Shown: positions 34,565 through 41,837 of the stretch, one piece after another | Position numbering within the stretch: the first letter of the stretch is position 1 | Layout: each line of letters starts with the position of its first letter | Assembly (NCBI RefSeq): GCF_938046015.1 | Contig: NZ_CALIXW010000044.1 | Location: 68,590 to 132,589 of the forward strand | Reading direction: 5' to 3' | Length of the DNA stretch: 64,000 nt | From: an uncultured Porphyromonas sp. | Lineage (GTDB): Bacteria; Bacteroidota; Bacteroidia; Bacteroidales; Porphyromonadaceae | Program-made: the position numbers and the translations under genes | Notes under the pieces: generated by a model | Told to the model about the DNA's origin: nothing | Database searches by the model: none | What the model saw: only the letters and a program-made list of their open reading frames with translations

Positions 34565-35911
34565 CTAGTCGAGGATGAGCGCCACGTTGCTCGCCACGAG
34601 CTTACCCTCCTCAGAGCGGTGGAGCTCAGCCTCCACACGGTCGCCCTCGATGAGCTGATCGAAGCGCAGGCCGGGCACAAGACTCTTGTAGTGGAAGAAA
34701 GCATTCTCCCCTACCCCGACATCGATGAAGCCGAAGCCCTTCTTCAGCGCCTGGATCGTCCCCTCGGCATAGCCTGGCAGGGACTCGGCAGCGGGCTCCT
34801 GAGGCTCGGTCTTCTCCTCGGGGAGCTCGATCTTACCTAGGACCTTGAGCTCTGTGGGTAGTAGGCCCTTGGCCTCCTCCTGCACGCTGCTGCTCAGCGG
34901 AAGTTCGGGTTCCTTGGGCTCGAAGAACTCCTCGGCGAGCTCGACAGGCTCCTGCTGCTCAGGCTGCTCTTCGGTGAGGGGCGCTTCCGCAGCCTCAGTA
35001 TCCGTAGGCTGCAGCTCGGTATCCAGCTGCTGGGGCTCTTCGCCCTGCTGCTCTAGCGTCACGAGGAGCTCGGTCTGCTCCGTAGCCTCGCTCTCTAGCT
35101 GGGGCTGGCTCAGAGCCTCACCCTGCTGCTGCTCGGCCTGCGCCTCCAGCTCCTTACTCTCCGACTCCGTCACCTGGCGTGCCTGCGGAGCATGGTAGCT
35201 GGACTTGCTGCGCGACTCGCGCTGCGGACGATCCTCGGGGGCACCCTTAGAGACGAAGAGGTCGTTGACTCGGATGTCATTGTGGTGGCCGCGGCGATCG
35301 ATGATGTTGTTCATCAGGATGGGATAGGTAGCCTCGTCGAGGAGATCCGAGGAGGTGTAGGTCGTCGCATCCTTCTTGCCCTCACCGAGGTGCTCCAGTT
35401 CCCAGCCGATGACCATGACGCGTATCCCGAGGGTGTGCAGCTTGCGCACCAGCGGGATGTAGTCCCCGTCGGCAGCTACGAGGACGACGACGTCCAGCTC
35501 ATCCTTCAGGGCACGCTCGTAGGTCTCGAGCGCGAAGAGGACATCCACGCCCTTCTCCTTCTTCTTCCCCTTAGCATTGCGCGACAGGGGTAGGTGGTGC
35601 ATCAGGATGCCTTCGCTATTGAGGACGTCGTCAAAGAGGCGCTCGTAGTAGAGGACGTCGCCCGAGGCCTTGGCTGCCTCGCTGGCGCTGAGTCGGCCAC
35701 GGAAATAATGGGCGTCTACGATCTTGCAGCGCTGCTCTGTCGTCCCCTCCTCCCGAGCGACTTGCTCGCGGATGAAGCGGTGCAGGCCCCGCACACTTAG
35801 GCGGCTCTTACGCTCGTGATGCTGGTAATAAAAGGTACTGACGTGCCAGAAGTAGTTGCCGTCATAGAAAATCCCGATGCGGGTCAATGGTGATTGCTTA
35901 TCCTTAAGCAT
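34565..35911 (-). CDS. NYN (PIN-like RNase) protein with C-terminal cold-shock domain
   Basis: 448 aa. Residues about 8-190 are a LabA-type NYN domain: IGIFYDGNYFWH, YFRGRL, KGVDVLFALETYERAL and VVVLVAADGDYIPLVRKL, with the Asp residues of the metal site retained. Next is a roughly 150-residue low-complexity linker rich in Glu and Gln. The C-terminal 65 residues form a cold-shock-like OB fold (GYAEGTIQALKKGFGFIDVG, NAFFHYKSL, GDRVEAEL). Start ATG 35911 is chosen because homology begins there. A role in RNA cleavage guided by the RNA-binding tail is inferred. It lies 79 nt downstream of oxyR on the same strand. Confidence 0.85.
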   Translation of the reverse strand: MLKDKQSPLTRIGIFYDGNYFWHVSTFYYQHHERKSRLSVRGLHRFIREQVAREEGTTEQRCKIVDAHYFRGRLSASEAAKASGDVLYYERLFDDVLNSEGILMHHLPLSRNAKGKKKEKGVDVLFALETYERALKDELDVVVLVAADGDYIPLVRKLHTLGIRVMVIGWELEHLGEGKKDATTYTSSDLLDEATYPILMNNIIDRRGHHNDIRVNDLFVSKGAPEDRPQRESRSKSSYHAPQARQVTESESKELEAQAEQQQGEALSQPQLESEATEQTELLVTLEQQGEEPQQLDTELQPTDTEAAEAPLTEEQPEQQEPVELAEEFFEPKEPELPLSSSVQEEAKGLLPTELKVLGKIELPEEKTEPQEPAAESLPGYAEGTIQALKKGFGFIDVGVGENAFFHYKSLVPGLRFDQLIEGDRVEAELHRSEEGKLVASNVALILD

Positions 35912-35990
35912 AGCTGATCGATTTTTATAGTGAAAGAAAAGTAATGCAATACCGAGGCTACGGATCTCATAAAGGACCGCAGCCAAGACG

Positions 35991-36920
35991 CTAAACTAAG
36001 TCCTGCCCCGAGCGCAGGCGCAGCATCGCCTGCGGTACGGAGCGCGTGATGATGTCCTCGATGGCGGAGACGAGGCGATGGCGGACGAACTCGCGGTGCG
36101 TCACCAGCCTCACCCCACGCGTCGGGCGAGGGAGCGCAAAGCTGCGCACCAGCTCGTGGCGCGCAGGGTCCAGCTGCTCTACAGCAAGCTCAGGGATGAA
36201 GGTCACGCCCTGCCCCTGCTCGACGAAGTGCATGAAGGTCTCGAGGCTACCGCGGCTATAGTTGAGCTGCTGGCTGGGGTCGTACTTGAGGTGGCAGAAC
36301 TTCGTCAGCTGGTCGCGGAAGCAATGCCCCTCGTCCAGCAGCCATAGATGGCGCTTCCCCACGAGCTCCGAGCTGCGTATATGCTCCTGATCGAAGAGCT
36401 CCGAGCTCCTCGGCACATAGCCCATGAACTCCTCGTAGTAGAGGATGTGCTCGGTCAGCTGCTCTACCCCAGGACGCGAGGCGATCAGCGCCATGTCCAC
36501 CTCTCCGAGCGTCAGTGCCTCGATACACTCGCTGGTCTTCATCTCGACGAAGGTGATTTTGAGCTCGGGCACCTCCTGCTCCAGAAGGGGCATGATACGA
36601 GGCAGCAGATAGGGCGCGATGGTCGGGAGCACCGCCAGGCGCAGCGTGCCCGTCACAGCCTCGGCCTCCTCACGGATCACCTGATGCATCTGGGCTGCCT
36701 GCATGAGGATGACCCCAGCCTGATCGAGGATACGTCGTCCCACGGGGGTCGGTACGATGGGCTGATGGCTGCGGTCGAAGATCTTCACCCCGAGCTCATC
36801 CTCCAGCTTCTGTATCATCGTGCTGAGGGTAGGCTGCGTGACCTTACAGGCATCGGCTGCCTTACCGAAGTGACGGTACTTATCTAGTGCCTGGATGTAC
36901 TCGAGTTGCTGGAGGTTCAT
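35991..36920 (-). CDS. oxyR: Hydrogen-peroxide-sensing LysR regulator OxyR
   Basis: 309 aa LysR-type regulator. Helix-turn-helix at about residues 18-40 (HFGKAADACKVTQPTLSTMI). The effector domain has Cys200 and Cys209 in DEGHCFRDQLTKFCH, matching the redox pair Cys199/Cys208 of E. coli OxyR, so H2O2 sensing is well supported. Start ATG 36920 fits LysR homology and follows a promoter box at 36952-36959; the longer reading to 37016 would start upstream of that promoter. Likely controls antioxidant genes elsewhere. Confidence 0.93.
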   Translation of the reverse strand: MNLQQLEYIQALDKYRHFGKAADACKVTQPTLSTMIQKLEDELGVKIFDRSHQPIVPTPVGRRILDQAGVILMQAAQMHQVIREEAEAVTGTLRLAVLPTIAPYLLPRIMPLLEQEVPELKITFVEMKTSECIEALTLGEVDMALIASRPGVEQLTEHILYYEEFMGYVPRSSELFDQEHIRSSELVGKRHLWLLDEGHCFRDQLTKFCHLKYDPSQQLNYSRGSLETFMHFVEQGQGVTFIPELAVEQLDPARHELVRSFALPRPTRGVRLVTHREFVRHRLVSAIEDIITRSVPQAMLRLRSGQDLV

Positions 36921-36951
36921 ATGCTGCGCGTACTTAGTTATGCTATCTATA

Positions 36952-36959
36952 CAAATATA
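36952..36959 (-). promoter_or_regulatory. -7 promoter box for oxyR
   Basis: Minus strand TATATTTG, 31 nt upstream of the ATG at 36920. It argues against the longer reading frame. Confidence 0.6.
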
Positions 36960-37091
36960 GGCAATATGCTTGAAAAAGTATAGCCCAGCGCCTAAAAGGT
37001 ACTGAGCTATGGACACAAAGTAGGGGGAGCTTCCTTAAGCTAGCCGAAGAACGGCGCTCATCCCTTACCTCGGAGGGCGTCAAGCAAGCCA

Positions 37092-37874
37092 CTAGAAGGT
37101 CAGATCAATACCTGCATCGACCGTCGTATAGTCCTTCCGTATGGGTACGATAGGGGCGGTATCATAGATCAGGCGATAGGTACCCCGCAACCCGATGGCT
37201 GGGGTAATGCGGTATCTGAGGTCGACAGCGCCCCCGAAGCGCGCCTGCTTGAGGTAGCTATCAGGTGCTGCCTGATGGATCGCCGAGGCCATCAGCTCCC
37301 AGTGCTCGCCTAGGTGATGCCGCAGGCTCAGCTAGAGGTGGCTCTTGATCCTATTGCTATAGGCATAGCCCGCAGCATGAGGCGCAGGAGCTGGATGCTT
37401 CCACTCCTCGTACTCGTAGAAGAGGCCCAGCGTAGCGAACATCAGGCAGCTCGCGCTATTGACCAAGCGATAGCGCGACTGCAGCCCAGTGGAGAACTTG
37501 AAGTCCATCCCACGGCTAGCGGCCCACTGAGACTCCATGTAGGGATAGAGCTCAAAGGCGCGATCCAGCAGATAGCGGTACTCGGCATGCACATGCCCAC
37601 CACTGACGAGGATGCGATCGCCGTAAGTGGAGAACTCCAGCTTATTGATCAGATTGAGCACACGGCTGCGTCGGATCAGCAGGTTGATATTGGCGGTATT
37701 CTTTAGCGTAAGGACGTTCTCCTTCTCTGTCTGGAAGTTGAGGACGGGCAGGATCGTCCCTTGTAGCGTCTTGCTGCTATCGATACTCATCGTCAGATTC
37801 TCGGAGAAGAGCATCTGAGCATACATCTGGACGGGCGCCAGGAGGACTATCAAGAGGTAAAGTAATCGTCTCAT
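37092..37874 (-). pseudogene. DUF481-like secreted beta-barrel protein interrupted by an amber codon
   Basis: Signal peptide (RLLYLLIVLLAPVQMYAQ) then DUF481-like segments: KTLQGTILPVLNFQTEKEN, NINLLIRR, INKLEFSTYGDRILVSGGHVHAEYRYLL and SQWAASRGMDFKFSTGLQSRYRL. A TAG at 37332-37334 stops the frame after about 180 codons. The same frame then stays open for 79 more codons (LSLRHHLGEHWELMASAIHQ to a normal VDAGIDLTF end), giving a full length of about 260. A CAG to TAG change is the simplest cause. A promoter box at 37907-37914 sets the start at 37874, not 37907. It could be a pseudogene, a readthrough gene or a base error. Confidence 0.7.
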
Positions 37875-37906
37875 AGAGGGCACATTAAACAAGTTTATTG
37901 ACGGCA

Positions 37907-37914
37907 CAAAAGTA
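37907..37914 (-). promoter_or_regulatory. -7 promoter box for the interrupted DUF481-like gene
   Basis: Minus strand TACTTTTG. It overlaps the upstream candidate ATG at 37907, which rules that start out in favour of 37874. Confidence 0.55.
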
Positions 37915-38035
37915 CGTAAAAGAGTTTTAAGCCCAAGAGGAATGCCTGAGCCGACAAGCCAAGGAGCAGGGCAAGCAGAGCCTTGCCGAGGCCTCCCTAA
38001 GACGAAGCGTCATACCCTCCTCGTGGAGGCCTCGC

Positions 38036-38123
38036 TGAAGGATATCAGTCACGAGGCTGAGGGACGTCCATAAAGAAGCTGAGGGATAGCAGTCAGCGTC
38101 CTGACTGCTATCCCTCAGCAGAG
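38036..38123. repeat. 22-bp x 4 array A5
   Basis: Units begin at 38036, 38058, 38080 and 38102. Unit 1 is TGAAGGATATCAGTCA, unit 2 carries the GACGTC centre, and unit 4 flips to TGACTGCTATCCCTCA. It ends 30 bp beyond the cobA-hemD stop, at the end of the tetrapyrrole operon. Confidence 0.9.
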
Positions 38124-38153
38124 CCCACACGAGGAGGGCGGGTAAGTGAAGCC

Positions 38154-39692
38154 TTAGTCTAAGTCCTCGGCTTGGTCGGCTGACGAAGCCTTACAGAGCG
38201 CCTCGACGAGCGAGGGGATGGTCGCCTCGGGGGCGATGAGGCTCGTCGTGAGCCCCAGGCGCTCCGCCTTCGCAGCCGTCTGCGGCCCGAGGACCGCCAG
38301 GCGCACCTCCCTGAGGAGTGCCGTCTGCCCCTGGGCCTCCAGCAGGCTGTAGAGGTGATCAATGGAGGAGGAGGAGCAGGCCGTCAGCCAGTCGGCGCCC
38401 GCGAAGCAGCGCTGCAGCTCCTCGGGGCGGTAGGCGATGGGATGATTGGAATACAGCTCCACACGCTCTACTTGACTGCCCGCAGCCTCAAGGCTCGTGC
38501 TGAGCTCGTACTGCGCCAGCTCCGAGCAAGGGAAGAGCAGCCGCCTGCGTCCCTCAGCCTCAGGATAGGCCGCGAGGAAGTCCGCAGCGAAGCCCTGAGC
38601 CGTATAGACGCTCGGCATGAAGTCGGCACGCAGCCCGTGACGGCCTAGCGTCTCAGCCGTCATCGGCCCGACGACGGCCAGCCGTAGGCCAGCCAGCGTG
38701 CGGGCATCGCGTCCCGTGCGCTCCAGCGCAGCAAAGAAGTACTGCACCGCGTTGGGCGAGGTCAAGAGCAGCCAGTCATAGCGCGACAGATCCGAGAGCG
38801 CTGCCTCCAGCTGGGGACATGCCTCCGTGCGCTCGACGATCTCTATGCTCGGCAGCAGACGCACCTCAGCCCCCTGAGCTCGAAGGCCATCGGCCAGACC
38901 AGAGGCCTGCTGCTGGGCGCGCGTCACGATGATACGCTTGCCCTCCAGCGGCTTAGGCTGTCGCCCCTCAGCGAGGCTAAGGACTTCGCCCACGATGAAG
39001 AGCCCCGGAGCGAGGGCGCTATAGTCCTCCGTCGAGGCAGCAAAGGCTCCCAGCGTCTCGGAGCGTAGCTGCTGCGCGGGGCTGGTGCCCTTGCTGAGGA
39101 TAGCCGCGGAACGCTCGGCGGACATGCCCGCCCCGAGGAGTGCCGCGGAGATCTTCGCCACCTGACGCATCCCCATGTAGAAGACGAGCGTCCCAGGGAG
39201 CTTCGCCAGACTCGTCCAGTCCAGCTCGGGCAGGCCCTCATCCTCTGTATAGGCGGTGATGCAGGTGAAGGCTTGGCTCAGCCCTCTATGAGTAATAGGG
39301 ATATCGAAGTAGGCAGGCGCTGCCAGTCCCGAGCTGATCCCAGGGACGATCTCGTAGGGGATGCCCGCACTGCGTAGGGCGAGCATCTCCTCTCCCCCGC
39401 GGCCGAAGACGAAGGGATCCCCCCCCTTGAGGCGCACGATACAGCCACCACGCTGCTCGGCCAGCTCCACCAGCAGGGCGTTGATCTCACGCTGGTGCAT
39501 GGAGTGCCCCGCGGCACGCTTCCCCGCGGGGATACGCTCTGCGCGCTCGGGGATGAGGGCGAGGATCTCGGGCGAGACGAGGGCGTCGTAGACGACGATA
39601 TCGGCGCGGCTCAGCAGCTCATAGGCGCGGCGGGTCAAGAGACGCGGGTCGCCAGGGCCCGCGCCCACTAGGTGTACTTGGGTCTTCTTCAT
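38154..39692 (-). CDS. cobA-hemD: Uroporphyrinogen-III methyltransferase / uroporphyrinogen-III synthase fusion
   Basis: 512 aa two-domain enzyme. Residues 1-245 are the SAM-dependent methylase: VHLVGAGPGDPRLLT, VVYDALVS, RLKGGDPFVFGRGGEE and PITHRG, making precorrin-2. Residues about 250-505 are HemD (GKRIIVTRAQQQASGLADGL, DWLLLTSPNAVQYFF, PCSELA, TACSSSSIDHLYSL), closing hydroxymethylbilane to uroporphyrinogen III. The fusion is known in other bacteria. Its start overlaps the hemC stop by 4 bp. It passes product to the dehydrogenase domain encoded upstream in the same operon. Confidence 0.93.
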   Translation of the reverse strand: MKKTQVHLVGAGPGDPRLLTRRAYELLSRADIVVYDALVSPEILALIPERAERIPAGKRAAGHSMHQREINALLVELAEQRGGCIVRLKGGDPFVFGRGGEEMLALRSAGIPYEIVPGISSGLAAPAYFDIPITHRGLSQAFTCITAYTEDEGLPELDWTSLAKLPGTLVFYMGMRQVAKISAALLGAGMSAERSAAILSKGTSPAQQLRSETLGAFAASTEDYSALAPGLFIVGEVLSLAEGRQPKPLEGKRIIVTRAQQQASGLADGLRAQGAEVRLLPSIEIVERTEACPQLEAALSDLSRYDWLLLTSPNAVQYFFAALERTGRDARTLAGLRLAVVGPMTAETLGRHGLRADFMPSVYTAQGFAADFLAAYPEAEGRRRLLFPCSELAQYELSTSLEAAGSQVERVELYSNHPIAYRPEELQRCFAGADWLTACSSSSIDHLYSLLEAQGQTALLREVRLAVLGPQTAAKAERLGLTTSLIAPEATIPSLVEALCKASSADQAEDLD

Positions 39693-40585
39693 AGGGCAAA
39701 GTCCTTTTTGAGTCGCTCGGCGAGCTCCAGCACATAGCTCTCGGCCTCGCTGCGGGGCAGGACACGGCGCTCGCTGTAGTGCTGCTGGCCATCCTCACTG
39801 GCAAAGAAGACGCGCAGCTCCGCCTCCTCGCCCGTGATATGACAGACGCAGCCCAGCGGCAGCGCGCAGCCTCCGCCCAGCGCCTGGAGCAGTCGGCGCT
39901 CGAGGCCGACCTCCTCTGCCGTCACCGTATCGTGGATGGATCGAAGGAGCTGCAGCAGACGCTCGTCGGACTGCCTGACGTGCACGGCGATCGCGGCCTG
40001 CCCTGGTGCGGGCACGATGAGCTCCTCGGGGATGGGCTGACGTGCTACCTCGAGGCCAAGGCGACTAAGGCCAGCCTCCGCCAGGAGAATAGCATCGTAC
40101 TGTCCAGACTCGAGCTTCGCCAGGCGCGTATCTATGTTGCCGCGTATGGCCGCCGTACGTAGCTGGGGGTAGTGTACGGTCAGCTGGTAGGTGCGGCGAC
40201 GGCTCGAGGTCCCGATGAGGGCGCCTTCGGGGAGTGCTTCGAGCGAAGGCGCCCCGATCAGGCTGTCCACCGTCACAGCTCGGGGTAGGATAGCCCCGAT
40301 GCAGGTGCCCTCGGCTGGGACGACGGGCAGATCCTTGAGGCTATGTACCGCCAGGTCGATCTCTCCCGAGCGAAGGGCGTGCTCCAGCTCCTTGGTGAAG
40401 AGTCCCTTGTCGCCCGAGGCGTCAAGGGCGAGCTGCTGGAGACGGTCGCCCTTAGTCTTGATGACCCGTAGCTCGATCTCCAGCTCGGGGTGCTGTGCGA
40501 GGAGGGCCTCACGCACCATCATGCTCTGCCGTAGGGCGAGCTGGCTGCCGCGTGTACCGAGGATGAGTGCTCTAGGCTTCGTCAT
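39689..40585 (-). CDS. hemC: Hydroxymethylbilane synthase (porphobilinogen deaminase)
   Basis: 298 aa enzyme condensing four porphobilinogens. ALILGTRGSQLALRQS is the N-terminal signature, VHSLKDLPV and GTSSRRRTYQL line the active site, and the Cys in QALGGGCALPLGC (about residue 238) carries the dipyrromethane cofactor. Start ATG 40585 is fixed by homology; the longer frame to 40777 runs through hemA and looks unlike a protein. It overlaps the hemA end by 14 bp. Confidence 0.95.
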   Translation of the reverse strand: MTKPRALILGTRGSQLALRQSMMVREALLAQHPELEIELRVIKTKGDRLQQLALDASGDKGLFTKELEHALRSGEIDLAVHSLKDLPVVPAEGTCIGAILPRAVTVDSLIGAPSLEALPEGALIGTSSRRRTYQLTVHYPQLRTAAIRGNIDTRLAKLESGQYDAILLAEAGLSRLGLEVARQPIPEELIVPAPGQAAIAVHVRQSDERLLQLLRSIHDTVTAEEVGLERRLLQALGGGCALPLGCVCHITGEEAELRVFFASEDGQQHYSERRVLPRSEAESYVLELAERLKKDFAL

Positions 40586-41837
40586 GGAGCTTGTCCTGTA
40601 TATGGGTAAAGATGTGATGTAGTGCCGAGGCGTAGCGGCTGTGGCCTGCCTCTTCGCTGAGCTCGCGCAGGGCGGAGACGATGGCCGTAGTATAGGTGAT
40701 GCGCAGGTGCTCGTCCCAGTGGGCGACGAGCTGGCGATGCTCCTCAGGGAGCTCGCTGGGCAGGCGGCTGAGCTCACGCGTAAGGAGCAGCTGCGAGGTC
40801 TCCTGGATGCGACCGATGACCTTACGCACCTCGGAGGCTTCGCACCAGGAGATGTACTCGGTGATCATCGTATCTATATAGGAAGCGAGGGCAGCGGCCG
40901 CCTCGGGGGCCTGCGCCTCTAGGAGCTGTGCCCCACGTAGATCGTCAATGGTGTAGAGCCTAATGGAGTGATCTTCGTCAACGGCGGGGTCGACATTACG
41001 CGGGACGGCCATGTCGAAGAAGGTACGTCGTCCCGAGCTCTCTCCGAGGAGCTCCTCCGTGACGATAGGACTCTGGGAGGAGGTCGCGACGAAGGTCACC
41101 GCAGCCCCCGCCAGGGCCTCTCGGAGCTGATCCCCCGAGAAGAGACGCTCCAGGCCATGGCGCCGCGCGAAGACCTCCCCACGCTCCTTCGTCCTATTGT
41201 AGAGGTGTATGTGGACCGCCCCGAGCTGCTGCAGGCGCTCGGTGATGACCTCGGCCATCTGCCCCGCCCCTAGGATGAGGATGGGGCGCTGCAGGTAGTC
41301 AGGATCCCTCCTGGCGAGGAAGTCCACGGCGGCAGCCCCTGCCGAGATGGGCGTCGCCGAGACGAGGTACTGCGAGCGCACCCCCTTGGCCGTCTCGAAG
41401 GCCTTATGCATGAGGCGCGTCAGGAAGGAGGTCGTCTGCTCCTGGTCCTTGGCGCGGCGGAAGGCATCCTTGAGCTGCCCGAGGATCTGTGTCTCGCCCT
41501 GTACCATGGACTCGAGGCCCGAGGAGAGGCGGAAGAGGTGGCGGATCGCCGCCTCGTGCTGCTGGGTGACGAAGATCCCCTCGTCCCCGCGGGTGCGTAC
41601 CCGCTTGAAGTCATAGAGGCTGCGGATCAGCCGCTCCTCATGCTCACGTGTGATGGCCTCGTCGCAGTCGTAGTAGACCTCGAGGCGATTGCAGGTCGAG
41701 AGGACGAGTCCCCCGCGTATATAGCCCGCCCGCCGCCACTCGTCGATGAGGTAGCGCGCCTCCTCGGGCGAGAAGGCGAACTGCTCACGGCGCGAGAGCG
41801 AGGCGGTCTTGTGGTTGATACTGATTAAGCCTATCAT
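40572..41837 (-). CDS. hemA: Glutamyl-tRNA reductase
   Basis: 421 aa NADPH enzyme reducing glutamyl-tRNA to glutamate-1-semialdehyde, the first committed tetrapyrrole step in the C5 pathway. VLSTCNRLEVYYDC holds catalytic Cys49; GLESMVQGETQILGQLKDA is the second signature; PILILGAGQMAEVI is the nucleotide-binding loop. Its start overlaps the upstream fusion gene by 4 bp. hemL and hemB, the next two steps, are not in this window. Confidence 0.94.
   Translation of the reverse strand: MIGLISINHKTASLSRREQFAFSPEEARYLIDEWRRAGYIRGGLVLSTCNRLEVYYDCDEAITREHEERLIRSLYDFKRVRTRGDEGIFVTQQHEAAIRHLFRLSSGLESMVQGETQILGQLKDAFRRAKDQEQTTSFLTRLMHKAFETAKGVRSQYLVSATPISAGAAAVDFLARRDPDYLQRPILILGAGQMAEVITERLQQLGAVHIHLYNRTKERGEVFARRHGLERLFSGDQLREALAGAAVTFVATSSQSPIVTEELLGESSGRRTFFDMAVPRNVDPAVDEDHSIRLYTIDDLRGAQLLEAQAPEAAAALASYIDTMITEYISWCEASEVRKVIGRIQETSQLLLTRELSRLPSELPEEHRQLVAHWDEHLRITYTTAIVSALRELSEEAGHSRYASALHHIFTHIQDKLHDEA

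Noticed and set aside
35912..35986. Longer frame for the NYN protein
   Set aside because: The NYN domain starts soon after ATG 35911, and the extension is not supported by any motif.
36921..37016. Longer oxyR frame
   Set aside because: LysR homology starts at 36920 and the -7 box at 36952-36959 lies within the extension.
40586..40777. Longer hemC frame
   Set aside because: The added 64 residues are Ser/Ala/Pro-rich shadow sequence lying inside hemA; the hemC signature begins at 40585.
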